NCBI RefSeq assembly: GCF_021353265.1
Contig: NZ_JAJTWU010000008.1
Coordinates: 82,717 to 146,716, forward strand
Length of the DNA stretch: 64,000 nucleotides
Direction: 5' to 3'
Source: Pelomonas cellulosilytica
GTDB lineage: Bacteria; Pseudomonadota; Gammaproteobacteria; Burkholderiales; Burkholderiaceae_C
Made by a program: the position numbers and the translations under genes. The notes under the pieces are model-generated. The model was not told the DNA's origin, did no database searches, and saw nothing but the letters and a program-made list of their open reading frames with translations. Below, piece after piece: positions 26,289 through 35,630 of this stretch (position 1 is the stretch's first letter; every line of letters begins with the position of its first letter).

Positions 26289-27968
26289 ATGGCAACTGCA
26301 GCAGGTTCCGCCGCGGCGCCGATGACCAAAGAGGAAAAGAAGGTCATCTTCGCTTCCTCGCTGGGCACGGTGTTCGAGTGGTACGACTTCTACCTCTACG
26401 GCTCGCTGGCGCCCATCATCGCCAAGCAGTTCTTCGCGGGCCTGGACCCGCAGGCCGCCTTCATTGCGTCGCTGATGGCCTTCGCCGCCGGCTTCATCGT
26501 GCGCCCCTTCGGCGCGCTGGTGTTCGGGCGCCTCGGCGACATGATCGGCCGCAAGTACACCTTTCTGGTCACGATCCTGATCATGGGCCTGTCGACGTTC
26601 ATCGTCGGCGTGTTGCCGTCCTACGCGACGATCGGTGCGGCCGCGCCGGTCATCCTGATCGGCCTGCGGTTGCTGCAGGGCCTGGCACTCGGCGGTGAGT
26701 ACGGCGGTGCCGCCACCTACGTGGCCGAGCACGCGCCGCAGGGTAAGCGCGGCGCCTACACGTCGTGGATCCAGACGACTGCGACGCTGGGCCTGTTCCT
26801 GTCGCTGATGGTCATCCTCGGTGTGCGGACCTCGCTGGGCGAGAAGGAATTCGGCGAGTGGGGCTGGCGAGTGCCGTTCATCGTGTCCATCCTGCTGCTG
26901 GGCATCTCGGTGTGGATTCGCCTGTCGATGAATGAGTCGCCGGCCTTCCAGAAGATGAAGGCCGAGGGCAAGACCTCCAAGGCGCCGCTGTCCGAATCCT
27001 TCGGCCAGTGGAAGAACCTGAAGATCGTGCTGCTGGCGCTGTTCGGCCTGGTCGCCGGCCAGGGCGTGGTCTGGTACACGGGCCAGTTCTACGCGCTGTT
27101 CTTCCTGACGTCGGTGCTCAAGGTCGACGCGTCCAGCGCCAACATCTGGATCGCCATCTCGCTGATCCTCGGCACGCCGTTCTTCGTCGTGTTCGGTTCG
27201 ATGTCCGACAAGATCGGCCGCAAGCCCATCATCATGGCCGGCCTGATCCTGGCTGCCGTCACGTACTTCCCGCTGTTCAAGGCGCTGACGGGCGCGGCCA
27301 ACCCGGACCTCGCCAAGGCTCAGGAAACGGCCAAGGTTACGCTGGTGACGAACACCGCCAGCTGCTCCTTCCAGGGCAGTCCGGTGGCGCGCGAGGTGGA
27401 CTTCACCAGCGCCTGCGACATCGCCAAGCGTGCGCTGGCCGTGTCGTCGGCCAGCTCCGAGACGGTCGAGGCCGGCGCCGGTGTGCCGACGGTCGTGCGC
27501 ATCGGCGACAAGGAAATCGCCGTGCCCACCGCCAGCAAGCTGACCGAGCACAAGTTCGACGAAGCGAGCACCAAGGCCATCGCGGCTTTCAAGAAGGAAC
27601 TGGGCGACGCGATGAAGGCCGCCGGCTACCCGGCCAAGGCAGACATGGCCAAGGCCAACGTGCCGATGGTCATCGCCATCCTGTTCGTGTTGGTTCTGTA
27701 CGTGACGATGGTCTACGGCCCGATCGCCGCGGCGCTCGTCGAGATGTTCCCGACCCGCATCCGCTACACGTCGATGAGCCTGCCGTACCACATCGGAAAC
27801 GGCTGGTTCGGTGGCCTGCTGCCCTCCATCACGTTCGCGATGGTGGCGCAGAACGGCAATATCTACCACGGCCTCTGGTACCCCATCGTCATCGCAGCGG
27901 TCACGTTCGTCATCGGCCTGCTGTTCGTCCGCGAGACGAAGGATGTGGACATCTACGGCAAGGACTGA
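26289..27968 (+). CDS. MHS-family MFS transporter with a large extra loop
   Basis: The 559-residue product is a major facilitator of the metabolite:H+ symporter group. It has the FEWYDFYLYGSLAPII start of this group, GRLGDMIGRKYTF (motif A, loop 2-3), RLLQGLALGGEYGGAATYVAEHAP, and a second motif A, SMSDKIGRKPIIMAG. Most relatives are about 430-450 residues. Here about 120 extra residues (about 335-455) follow TM9, rich in Ala/Lys/Glu and holding two Cys (TASCSF and TSACDI). By the usual topology this loop is periplasmic. Substrates in the family include dicarboxylates, proline betaine and shikimate; the one here is unknown. GGAG nine bases upstream supports the start. Confidence 0.92.
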   Translation: MATAAGSAAAPMTKEEKKVIFASSLGTVFEWYDFYLYGSLAPIIAKQFFAGLDPQAAFIASLMAFAAGFIVRPFGALVFGRLGDMIGRKYTFLVTILIMGLSTFIVGVLPSYATIGAAAPVILIGLRLLQGLALGGEYGGAATYVAEHAPQGKRGAYTSWIQTTATLGLFLSLMVILGVRTSLGEKEFGEWGWRVPFIVSILLLGISVWIRLSMNESPAFQKMKAEGKTSKAPLSESFGQWKNLKIVLLALFGLVAGQGVVWYTGQFYALFFLTSVLKVDASSANIWIAISLILGTPFFVVFGSMSDKIGRKPIIMAGLILAAVTYFPLFKALTGAANPDLAKAQETAKVTLVTNTASCSFQGSPVAREVDFTSACDIAKRALAVSSASSETVEAGAGVPTVVRIGDKEIAVPTASKLTEHKFDEASTKAIAAFKKELGDAMKAAGYPAKADMAKANVPMVIAILFVLVLYVTMVYGPIAAALVEMFPTRIRYTSMSLPYHIGNGWFGGLLPSITFAMVAQNGNIYHGLWYPIVIAAVTFVIGLLFVRETKDVDIYGKD

Positions 27969-27981
27969 CGTCAGACGCAAG

Positions 27982-28034
27982 CCCGGAGCGCTGCTCCGGG
28001 CCGCGCAGCAAGGCCGGCATTTGCCGGCTTTTTT
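27982..28034 (+). terminator. Rho-independent terminator after the MHS transporter
   Basis: Two hairpins stand in series. The first is CCCGGAGC/GCTCCGGG at 27982-28000. The second is GCCGGC/GCCGGC (28013-28028, loop ATTT), followed by six T residues at 28029-28034. The second is a classic intrinsic terminator on the plus strand. Confidence 0.9.
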
Positions 28035-28091
28035 GTGCGCTGCGGGTGGCCTCGCTTGTCTGCTGACGGCGAGACTGAGAGGATGACGTCA

Positions 28092-29147
28092 ATGTCCAAG
28101 CCCAATTCCAAGCAAGAGTCCGGCGGCGAACAGCGCCGCCTGCAGATGGTCGACATCGCCCGGCTGGCCGGCGTGTCGGTGTCCACCGTGTCCCGCGCGC
28201 TCAACGGCAGCGAGCTCGTCAATGCCGAGACCCGCCAGCGAGTGGCCGAACTGGCGCGGTCGCTGAACTACTCGATCAACTTCGGAGCGCGCAACCTGCG
28301 GCTGCAGGAGAACAAGACCGTCGCCGTCGTCGTGCCCTATGACGCGGCGTCGCGTCAGCACATCTCCGACCCGTTCTTCCTGTCCATCGTCGGCTCCATC
28401 GCCGACGCGTTGACGGACCGCGGCTACGACATGCTGTTGTCGCGCGTGGACGCCGAGCGGCTGGACCTGGCCTCGCACTGGTTCGACTCCGGCAAGGCCA
28501 TCGGCATCATCCTCATCGGGCAGTGGCGCCATCACGACCAGCTCAACGAGATGGCGGCGCGAAAACTGCCGCTGGTCGTATGGGGTGGCGAGATGCCGCA
28601 GCAGCTTTACTGCAGCGTGGGCGGCGACAACGTGCTGGGCGGCACGCTGGCCACGCGCCACCTGTTGCAGCAGGGCCGGCGTCGCATCGCTTTCGTCGGC
28701 GACGCCAACCTACCGGAAGTCTGGCTGCGTCGGCAGGGCTACGCGCAGGCGCTGCGCGAAGCCGGCGTCGCGGTGGACCCGGCGCTGGAGTCGCCCGCGC
28801 CGTTCGAGCCTGGCGTTGCCGGTGACGTGCTGCGCGAGTTCTGTGCCCGCGTGCGCGACTTCGATGCCGTCGTCTGCTGCAGCGACGTTCTGGCGCTGCT
28901 GACCATCCAGGCCTTGCGCGCCGTCGGCCGCAGCGTGCCGGGCGACGTCGCCGTCGTGGGCTATGACGACATGCCGCTGGCCGCCTATTGCGATCCGCCG
29001 CTGACGACCGTCCACCAACCGGTGGCCGAGGCCGGCGCCGAACTCGTCGAGGCCCTGCTGGGCCAGATGCGCGGCGACCGGGCCGAGCCGCGCACGATGC
29101 CCGTCTATCTGAAGCTTCGCGAGAGCGCGCCGATGGCGGGCGGCTGA
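28092..29147 (+). CDS. LacI-family repressor of the sucrose locus
   Basis: The 351-residue product has an N-terminal helix-turn-helix (MVDIARLAGVSVSTVSRALNG), the hinge helix region and a periplasmic-binding-protein-like sensor domain (NKTVAVVVP … ISDPFFLSIVGSIAD … GYDDMPLAAYCDPPLTTVHQP). The ATG at 28092 has GAGAGG nine bases upstream; an ATG at 28083 sits directly on the Shine-Dalgarno and is less likely. The gene is directly upstream of, and parallel to, the TBDT-kinase-MFS-sucrose phosphorylase operon. Palindromes at 29183-29264 are its probable operators, and sucrose or a derivative its probable inducer. Confidence 0.94.
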   Translation: MSKPNSKQESGGEQRRLQMVDIARLAGVSVSTVSRALNGSELVNAETRQRVAELARSLNYSINFGARNLRLQENKTVAVVVPYDAASRQHISDPFFLSIVGSIADALTDRGYDMLLSRVDAERLDLASHWFDSGKAIGIILIGQWRHHDQLNEMAARKLPLVVWGGEMPQQLYCSVGGDNVLGGTLATRHLLQQGRRRIAFVGDANLPEVWLRRQGYAQALREAGVAVDPALESPAPFEPGVAGDVLREFCARVRDFDAVVCCSDVLALLTIQALRAVGRSVPGDVAVVGYDDMPLAAYCDPPLTTVHQPVAEAGAELVEALLGQMRGDRAEPRTMPVYLKLRESAPMAGG

Positions 29148-29182
29148 AACATCAGGCACGGTCGACCGTGCTTTCGGCTTGT

Positions 29183-29196
29183 TGGTATCGATTGCA
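29183..29196. promoter_or_regulatory. LacI-type operator, distal copy (O1)
   Basis: TGGTATCGATTGCA matches the perfect palindrome at 29251 in 12 of 14 positions and keeps the central ATCGAT. Its centre is 68 bp upstream of the second copy. Confidence 0.7.
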
Positions 29197-29204
29197 TCTG
29201 GTGG

Positions 29205-29233
29205 TTGGCTATGTTGTTAATTTGAACTTAAAT
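29205..29233 (+). promoter_or_regulatory. Probable sigma-70 promoter of the sucrose operon
   Basis: A -35 box TTGGCT (29205-29210), a 17-bp spacer and a -10 box TTAAAT (29228-29233) lie in a locally AT-rich stretch between the two operators. Transcription would start near 29240, leaving a leader of about 110 bases. Confidence 0.55.
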
Positions 29234-29250
29234 AGGTATTTACGACGAAT

Positions 29251-29264
29251 TGCAATCGATTGCA
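29251..29264. promoter_or_regulatory. LacI-type operator, proximal copy (O2)
   Basis: TGCAATCGATTGCA is a perfect 14-bp palindrome with the central CG typical of LacI-family sites. It lies just downstream of the inferred transcription start, where bound repressor would block initiation. Confidence 0.78.
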
Positions 29265-29348
29265 TTGGAGTCGCAGAATGCCGCCACGGCACCCGAGACC
29301 GATCCCGGGCCAGCCTCCCGCCACCAGAGCGCTACCCAAGGAGACACC

Positions 29349-31664
29349 ATGACCTCGAACCACCTCATCCCCCGTATCCCCCGCTGCCCGGGCGCCGTGC
29401 ATCCCATCGCCGTGGCCATCGCGCTGGTCCTGGCCGGCGCCGGCGCGCAGGCTCAGGAGGCCGCCACGGCGGCGCCCGACGGCCTGAAGCTCGAGGCTGT
29501 GGTCGTCACGGGGTCGTCGTCGGCCAAGTCGAAGATGAAATCCAGCGTGGCCATCTCGACGATCGAGAGCGAGGGCGTCACAGCCGTCACGGCTGCCAGC
29601 GCGACCGACGTGCTGCGGGCCGTGCCGGGCATCCGCGCCGAGGCCAGCGGCGGCGAGTCCAACGCCAACGTCGCCGTCCGCGGCATCCCCGTGTCCGCCG
29701 GTGGCGCGCGCTACATCCAGTTCCAGGAAGATGGCCTGCCCATCCTGCAGTTCGGCGACATCGCCTTCGCGACGCCCGACACCTGGATGCGCGCTGATGC
29801 TGGCTTCGAACGGCTGGAGGTCGTGCGCGGCGGCTCGGCCGCGCTGCTGGCCACCGGCGCGCCGGGCGGCATCATCAACTTCATCACCAAGACCGGCCTG
29901 GAGCAGGGCGGCAGCATCCAGCTCACCAAGGGGCTGGACTTCGAGCAGACCCGTGTGGACATCGGCTACGGCGGACGTCTTGCGCCCAAGACGCGGTTCT
30001 TCGTCGGCGGCTTCTACCGCACGGGTGATGGTGGCCGCAAGGGCGCCGACGGTACCGAGAACGGCGGCCAGATCCGCGCCAACGTGACGTTTGAGCTGGA
30101 GGGCAAGAGCTTCGTGCGCTTCAGCGTCAAGCACCTGGACGACCACACGCCCACCTTCATGCCCACGCCGGTGAAGTACGTGAACGGCAGCATCCAGGAG
30201 ATCCCCGGGCTGGACCCGCGCCGCACCGCCTTCTACAACGCTGGCTGGCCGCTGGACAACACGCTGACGGCTACCAACGGCCGCGCCACCAGCAACATCC
30301 GCGACGGCCTGGTCGCCAAGAGCGATGCCTTCGGCGCCGAGGTGGACCTGGACGCCGGCGGCGGCTTCCGGCTGCAGGACAAGTTCTCGTGGAGCAAGAA
30401 CTCGGGTCGTTTCATTGGCATCTTTCCGGGCGATGACGTGGCCGCGGCGCCAGCCGGCACCACGATTGCCACCGGTGCCGATGCCGGCAAGGCCTACACC
30501 GGCAACAAGTTCACCGCCGTCGTCTTCAACACCCAGGTCGACAACGTGGGCCTGATGGCCAACGACCTGAAGTTCTCGCGTGACTTCGACCTCGGTGGCG
30601 GCAGCAGGCTCAGCGCGGTGGCCGGCCTCTACACGTCTGTGCAGAAGCTGGACCTGACGTGGAACTTCAACCAGTACTCGCTGTCGGCTGACGAGAACGG
30701 TGCGCGCCTGCTGAACGTGCCCGGCGTCATCAATGGCGCGCCGGGATTCGGCGGCTGCTGTAGCAACACGCAGGACAGCAAGTACACGACCGACGCGCCC
30801 TACCTGGTGCTGAACCTGGAGTCCGGCGCGCTGTCGGCGGACATCGGCGTGCGCCGCGACAACCAAAAGGCCAGCGGCGCCTACTACCAGTCAAACGCCG
30901 GCCTGAGCTACGACCTGAGCAAGCCCAACGTCATCGATTACGACTTTGGCCGCACGTCCTACTCGCTGGGCGGGAACTATGCGCTCAGCAACGATCTGTC
31001 CGTCTTCGCCCGTTACTCCGATGGCGCGGCCTACAACGCCGACCGCATCACCTTCTTCAACAGCCCCGACCTCGTCAACGGCAGGAGTCCCACCATCCCG
31101 ACCAACAAGGTCAAGCAGGCCGAGGTGGGCGTGAAGCTGCGCGGCCATGGCATGAGCCTGTTCGCCACGCTCTTTCATGCCAAGACCGACGAGGTCAACG
31201 TAGACGTGACGACGACGCCCATCGTCGCCAAGGCCAACAGCTACCGCAGCAACGGGCTGGAGCTGGAGGGGTCGGCGCAGGTCGGCATCTTCAGCGTGCT
31301 GGGCGGTCTGACCTACACCAGCGCCAAGCAGGCCGACGGCCGCGCGCCGAAGCGCCAGGCCAAGGTCGTCTACCAGCTCACGCCCACGGCGAACATCGGT
31401 GATGCGCTGACGCTGGGCCTGGGCATCGTCGGCACCACCAAGAGCCGGGACGACGGCCCGGCCGGACCACTGACGATCACGCTGCCGGCGTACACGGTCG
31501 TCAACGCGTTCGCGAGCTATGCGCTGACGCCGCGCGCCACGCTGACGCTGGCCGCCAACAACCTGCTCAACGAGCTGGCCTACACCGAGAGCAACGACGG
31601 TCGCGGTGCGGCGCGCGCCTACACGGGCCGCACGGTCAAGGCCTCGCTGCGCTACAGCTTCTGA
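29349..31664 (+). CDS. TonB-dependent receptor of the sucrose locus
   Basis: The 771-residue product has a signal peptide (ending GAGAQAQE), the TonB-box-like EAVVVTGSS, a plug (DVLRAVPGIRAEASGG, NVAVRGIPV, RLEVVRGGSAALLATGAPGGIINFI) and a barrel ending TVKASLRYSF. AAGGAGACACC precedes the ATG. It is first in an operon with a sugar kinase, an MFS transporter and sucrose phosphorylase, so sucrose is the likely ligand. The layout resembles the sux locus of Xanthomonas, where a TBDT imports sucrose. The frame extends 33 codons upstream without a better start. Confidence 0.94.
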   Translation: MTSNHLIPRIPRCPGAVHPIAVAIALVLAGAGAQAQEAATAAPDGLKLEAVVVTGSSSAKSKMKSSVAISTIESEGVTAVTAASATDVLRAVPGIRAEASGGESNANVAVRGIPVSAGGARYIQFQEDGLPILQFGDIAFATPDTWMRADAGFERLEVVRGGSAALLATGAPGGIINFITKTGLEQGGSIQLTKGLDFEQTRVDIGYGGRLAPKTRFFVGGFYRTGDGGRKGADGTENGGQIRANVTFELEGKSFVRFSVKHLDDHTPTFMPTPVKYVNGSIQEIPGLDPRRTAFYNAGWPLDNTLTATNGRATSNIRDGLVAKSDAFGAEVDLDAGGGFRLQDKFSWSKNSGRFIGIFPGDDVAAAPAGTTIATGADAGKAYTGNKFTAVVFNTQVDNVGLMANDLKFSRDFDLGGGSRLSAVAGLYTSVQKLDLTWNFNQYSLSADENGARLLNVPGVINGAPGFGGCCSNTQDSKYTTDAPYLVLNLESGALSADIGVRRDNQKASGAYYQSNAGLSYDLSKPNVIDYDFGRTSYSLGGNYALSNDLSVFARYSDGAAYNADRITFFNSPDLVNGRSPTIPTNKVKQAEVGVKLRGHGMSLFATLFHAKTDEVNVDVTTTPIVAKANSYRSNGLELEGSAQVGIFSVLGGLTYTSAKQADGRAPKRQAKVVYQLTPTANIGDALTLGLGIVGTTKSRDDGPAGPLTITLPAYTVVNAFASYALTPRATLTLAANNLLNELAYTESNDGRGAARAYTGRTVKASLRYSF

Positions 31665-31669
31665 TCGCG

Positions 31670-32563
31670 ATGACGGCCCATCCCGTCCTGGTGCTGGGCG
31701 AGGCCCTGGTGGACGAGTTCCACGACGGCGCCGTCGCCGGTGGCGCGCCGTTCAACGTGGCGCGCTCGCTGGCCGCGCTCGGCGCGCCCGTTCGCTTCGT
31801 CAGCCGCATCGGGTTGGACGACATGGCGGGAAGACTGCTGCTCGACAGCGCGTCGCGCTACGGCCTAGCCGTGGACGACATCCAGCGCGACGCCAGCCAC
31901 GCCACCGGCCGCGTCAGCGTGCACGAGGAGGGGGGCGGGCACCGCTTCGAGATCCATGCCGATGCCGCGTGGGATCACCTGGCGCCGCCGGCGCCTGGCG
32001 ATGCGGGCCTCGTCTACTTCGGCAGCCTGGCGCAGCGCCATGTGGTCTCCCGGTCGACGCTCCGCGCTCTACTGAAGCGCTCGGCCGGCCGGCGCCTGCT
32101 GGACCTGAACCTGCGTGCAGGCGCCGACACGCCCGCGCTGGCGGCCGAATCGCTGATGCTGGCCGACTGGGTCAAGCTCAATGAGGACGAACTCGAGCGG
32201 CTGCTGGCGTGGTTCGAGCCGACGCTGCCCGCGCTGATGGCCCGCTTCGCGCTGGAGCGCGTCGTGCTGACGCGCGGCGCGTCGGGCTATGCGTTCTTCG
32301 GCATCCGTGGGCAGCAGATCGCCAGCGGCGAGGGCGTGGACCCGCCGGCGTTCGTCGACAGTGTCGGCGCGGGCGATGGCTTCACGGCGATGCTGCTGGC
32401 CGGTCTCGCGCTGGGGCGCGACCTCGACGCCACGTTGCATCTTGCCAACCGCTACGCCGCGATGATCTGTGGCGTGCGCGGCCCGCTGCCGGCGGACCCG
32501 GCGGCACTTTCGCCGTGGCGCGAGGCCCTGCACCAGCTGCCCGCCGCCGAGGAGGGTGCATGA
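31670..32563 (+). CDS. PfkB-family sugar kinase, probable fructokinase
   Basis: The 297-residue product has the PfkB signatures: N-terminal GEALVDEF and GGAPFNVARSLAALG, and C-terminal DSVGAGDGFTAMLLAGLA with the catalytic Asp in GAGDG. It begins five bases after the TBDT stop and overlaps the MFS gene by four. Downstream of a sucrose phosphorylase step it would phosphorylate the released fructose to fructose 6-phosphate with ATP in the cytoplasm. The specificity is inferred from context. Confidence 0.92.
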   Translation: MTAHPVLVLGEALVDEFHDGAVAGGAPFNVARSLAALGAPVRFVSRIGLDDMAGRLLLDSASRYGLAVDDIQRDASHATGRVSVHEEGGGHRFEIHADAAWDHLAPPAPGDAGLVYFGSLAQRHVVSRSTLRALLKRSAGRRLLDLNLRAGADTPALAAESLMLADWVKLNEDELERLLAWFEPTLPALMARFALERVVLTRGASGYAFFGIRGQQIASGEGVDPPAFVDSVGAGDGFTAMLLAGLALGRDLDATLHLANRYAAMICGVRGPLPADPAALSPWREALHQLPAAEEGA

Positions 32564-33879
32564 CCCTGGCCTTCCCGATGAACAAGCCGCGGCTGTCGGC
32601 CTCTCAGATCGTCAACATGAATGCCGGCTTCCTCGGCATCCAGTTCAGCTTCGGCCTGCAGCAGGCCAACATGAGCCCGATCTACCAGATGCTGGGCGCT
32701 GACGGCAAGGACCTGCCCTATCTGTGGCTGGCCGGGCCGATCACCGGGCTGCTGGTGCAGCCGCTGATTGGCGCGATGAGCGACCGCACGACGCACCGGT
32801 GGGGGCGCCGCACGCCGTACTTCCTGATCGGCGCGCTGATTTGCTCGCTGGGCCTGCTGGCCATGCCGTTCAGCCCGGCGCTGTGGTTCGCTGCCGGCCT
32901 GCTGTGGATCCTCGATGCTGCCAACAACGTGACGATGGAGCCCTACCGGGCCTATGTCAGCGACCGGCTGCGCGAAGAGCAGCATGCCAGCGGCTTCCTG
33001 ACACAGGCGTCGTTCACGGGCCTCGCGCAGACGCTGGCCTACCTGACGCCAAGCCTGCTCGTGGGCCTCGGCCTGAGCAAGGATGCGCTTGGCGCGAATG
33101 GCATTCCGGTCGTCACGACGCTCGCCTTCCTGATCGGGGCGCTGCTGTCGTTCACGACGGTGTGGTGGTCTGTGCGGCGCGTGCCCGAGCTGCCGCTGCC
33201 GCCGCAGGAGCTGGCCCGGCTGCGCGCGTTGCCGCGCGGGCTCGGCCCGGCCCTGGCGGAGATCGGCGCCGCGCTGCGCGACATGCCGCCCACGATGCGC
33301 CGGCTGTGGTGGATGGCGCTGTTCCAGTGGTACGGGATGATGTGCTACTGGATCTACATCGTGCCGATGCTGGCGGCCACGGTCTTCGGCACGGCCGACC
33401 CGCACAGCGCCGGCTTCCGGGACGCCAGCCTGCTCAACGGCCAGGTGGGCGGCTTCTACAACGCGGTCGCCTTCGTCGCCGCGTTCGCCATGCTTCCGTT
33501 CACGCGCCGCCTCGGCGCCAAATGGGTCCATGCGTTCGCGCTCGCCTGCGCCGCGGCCGGCATGTGGGCGTTGCCGGGCATCCGCGACAAGGCGTGGCTG
33601 TTCCTGCCGATGGTCGGCATCGGCCTGGCGTGGGGTTCCATCATGGGCAACCCGTATGTGCTGCTGGCCGGCAGCATCCCGCCCGAGCGGGCGGGTGTCT
33701 ACATGGGCATCTTCAACATGTTCATCGTCATCCCGATGCTGATCCAGGCGGTGACGCTGCCGCTGATCTACGACAGCCTGCTGGGCGGCCGACCCGAGAA
33801 CGTCATCCGTCTTGCCGGCGTGCTGCTGGCGCTGGCCGCGCTGTGCGTGCTGCGCGTGCCCTCCGAGAAATCGCCATGA
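32560..33879 (+). CDS. MFS sugar transporter, probable sucrose importer
   Basis: The 439-residue product has about 12 membrane segments and the features of SUC/GPH-like sugar porters: [29 protein letters not shown] at the start, then [29 protein letters not shown] and [29 protein letters not shown]. Relatives in Xanthomonas and Caulobacter-type loci carry sucrose or maltose across the inner membrane. The ATG overlaps the kinase stop and has GGAGGG just upstream; MNKPRLSA six codons later is an alternative start. It overlaps the next gene by four bases. Confidence 0.92.
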   Translation: MTLAFPMNKPRLSASQIVNMNAGFLGIQFSFGLQQANMSPIYQMLGADGKDLPYLWLAGPITGLLVQPLIGAMSDRTTHRWGRRTPYFLIGALICSLGLLAMPFSPALWFAAGLLWILDAANNVTMEPYRAYVSDRLREEQHASGFLTQASFTGLAQTLAYLTPSLLVGLGLSKDALGANGIPVVTTLAFLIGALLSFTTVWWSVRRVPELPLPPQELARLRALPRGLGPALAEIGAALRDMPPTMRRLWWMALFQWYGMMCYWIYIVPMLAATVFGTADPHSAGFRDASLLNGQVGGFYNAVAFVAAFAMLPFTRRLGAKWVHAFALACAAAGMWALPGIRDKAWLFLPMVGIGLAWGSIMGNPYVLLAGSIPPERAGVYMGIFNMFIVIPMLIQAVTLPLIYDSLLGGRPENVIRLAGVLLALAALCVLRVPSEKSP

Positions 33880-35372
33880 AAAACCAAGTCCAGCTCATCA
33901 CCTATGTCGACCGCCTCGGCGGTCAGCGCGACCGTGGCGACCTGAAGCGTCTTCGCCGCCTGCTTGCCGAGCCCGGCTCGCCGCTGGCCGGCGTGTTCGG
34001 CAGTGTGCATCTGCTGCCGTTCTTTCATGCCATCGACGGCGCAGACGCTGGCTTCGACCCGATCGACCACACCGAGGTCGACCCGCGCCTGGGTGACTGG
34101 GCCGATATCAAGGCGCTGACCGGCCAGCTCGACGTCATGGCCGACGTCATCGTCAACCACATGTCCAGCGGTTCGCCGCAGTTCCAGGACTACTCCGAGA
34201 ATGGCGAGGCTTCGGCCTATGCGGGGCTGTTCCTGACGTTGGATGCCGTCTTCCCGCAGGGCGTGAACGAGCGCGACCTGCTGGCCGTCTACCGCCCACG
34301 CCCGGGGCTGCCTCTGACGTATGCGACCTTGCGCAATGGCGAGCGGCGCCTGCTGTGGACGACCTTCACGCCCGCGCAGATCGACATCGCAGTGCACCAC
34401 CCGCAGGGCCGCGCCTACCTGAGCGGCATCCTGCGCACCTTTGCCGACAACGGCATCCGCATGGTGCGGCTGGACGCCGTCGGCTACGCCATCAAGAAGG
34501 CTGGCGCGAGCTGCTTCATGATGCCTGAGACCTTCGATTTCATCGGCGAGTTCGCTGCCGAGGCGAAGGCGCTCGGCATCGAGGTGCTGGTGGAGATCCA
34601 TTCCTACTACCAGCGCCAGATCGAGATCGCCGGCCGGGTCGACTGGGTCTACGACTTTGCGCTGCCGCCGCTGGTGCTACACGCCTTCAGCTTCGGCACC
34701 GCCACGGCGCTCAAGCGCTGGATCGGCATCCGCCCCACCAACGCACTGACGGTGCTGGACACGCACGACGGTATCGGCATCATCGACATCGGCGCCGACG
34801 CGAGCGACCGCGCGGCCCGCCCGGGCCTTGTGCCGCCCGAGGAGCTGGATGCGCTCGTCGAGCGCATCCACGCCGCCAGCGGCGGCGAGAGCCGGCTGGC
34901 CACGGGGGCGGCGGCCAGCAACCTGGACCTCTACCAGGTCAACTGCACCTTCTTCGACGCCATGGGCCGCGACGAGACGGCCTACCTGCTGGCCCGTGCG
35001 CTGCAGTTCTTCCTGCCCGGCGTGCCGCAGGTCTACTACGTCGGCCTGCTGGCCGGCCACAACGACCTGGACCTGCTCGCCCGCACGCAGGTCGGCCGTG
35101 ACATCAATCGGCACTTTTACAGCGAGCACGAGATCGCGCGCGAGTGCGAACGGCCCGTCGTGGGCCGTCTCATCGAGTTGATCCGGCTGCGCAACCGGCA
35201 CCCGGCCTTCGGCGGCACGTTCAGCGTCGGCGCCAGCAGCGACACCGAGCTGCAGCTGCGCTGGGAGCATGGCGCGCACTGGTCCGCGCTGCGTATCGAC
35301 TTCGCCAGCCGCGACCATGCGCTGACCTGCAGCGATGGGGCGGGCGGTACGCAGCACTTCGCGTTCAGTTGA
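33876..35372 (+). CDS. Sucrose phosphorylase (GH13_18)
   Basis: The 498-residue length matches sucrose phosphorylases. It begins NQVQLITYVDRLGG and has the GH13 catalytic residues: nucleophile Asp200 (MVRLDAVGYAIKK), acid/base Glu240 (LVEIHSYY) and transition-state Asp298 in DTHDGIG. PGVPQVYYVGLLAGHND is also typical of this subfamily. It splits sucrose with phosphate to glucose 1-phosphate and fructose, saving one ATP compared with hydrolysis. It is last in the LacI-controlled operon and overlaps the MFS gene by four bases. Amylosucrase or a glucosylglycerate-type phosphorylase is less likely. Confidence 0.93.
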   Translation: MKNQVQLITYVDRLGGQRDRGDLKRLRRLLAEPGSPLAGVFGSVHLLPFFHAIDGADAGFDPIDHTEVDPRLGDWADIKALTGQLDVMADVIVNHMSSGSPQFQDYSENGEASAYAGLFLTLDAVFPQGVNERDLLAVYRPRPGLPLTYATLRNGERRLLWTTFTPAQIDIAVHHPQGRAYLSGILRTFADNGIRMVRLDAVGYAIKKAGASCFMMPETFDFIGEFAAEAKALGIEVLVEIHSYYQRQIEIAGRVDWVYDFALPPLVLHAFSFGTATALKRWIGIRPTNALTVLDTHDGIGIIDIGADASDRAARPGLVPPEELDALVERIHAASGGESRLATGAAASNLDLYQVNCTFFDAMGRDETAYLLARALQFFLPGVPQVYYVGLLAGHNDLDLLARTQVGRDINRHFYSEHEIARECERPVVGRLIELIRLRNRHPAFGGTFSVGASSDTELQLRWEHGAHWSALRIDFASRDHALTCSDGAGGTQHFAFS

Positions 35373-35436
35373 CGCCTTCAGTTGAGCGTCAGCCTCGCCG
35401 CACAGAATCTCCGGTCAGTCAACTGGAGACAATGGC

Positions 35437-35628
35437 ATGTGGAAGATCGTCCTGGGTTTCGTCGTGTTCGCCGCGCTGGCGCTGTTTATCCTGATGAAGA
35501 GCGGCGGCAACATCGACATGGGCGGCGAGAAGCATGACGTGAGCGCCGCCCAAGAACCCGCGGCTTCCGCAGCCGTCAGCGCAGCTGTCGAGGCAGCGTC
35601 CATGCCCGCCTCCGCGTCGTCGCAGTAA
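35437..35628 (+). CDS. Small single-pass membrane protein
   Basis: The 63-residue product has one N-terminal membrane segment (IVLGFVVFAALALFILM) and an Ala/Ser-rich hydrophilic tail. GGAG eight bases before the ATG makes it a credible gene. I do not recognise a family. Its stop lies two bases from the convergent histidine-kinase stop. Confidence 0.7.
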   Translation: MWKIVLGFVVFAALALFILMKSGGNIDMGGEKHDVSAAQEPAASAAVSAAVEAASMPASASSQ

Positions 35629-35630
35629 AC

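Noticed and set aside
26202-27980. 592-codon minus-strand frame opposite the MHS transporter
   Set aside because: The plus strand has full MFS motifs, a Shine-Dalgarno and a terminator. The antisense translation is His/Arg/Asp-rich with no recognisable domain.
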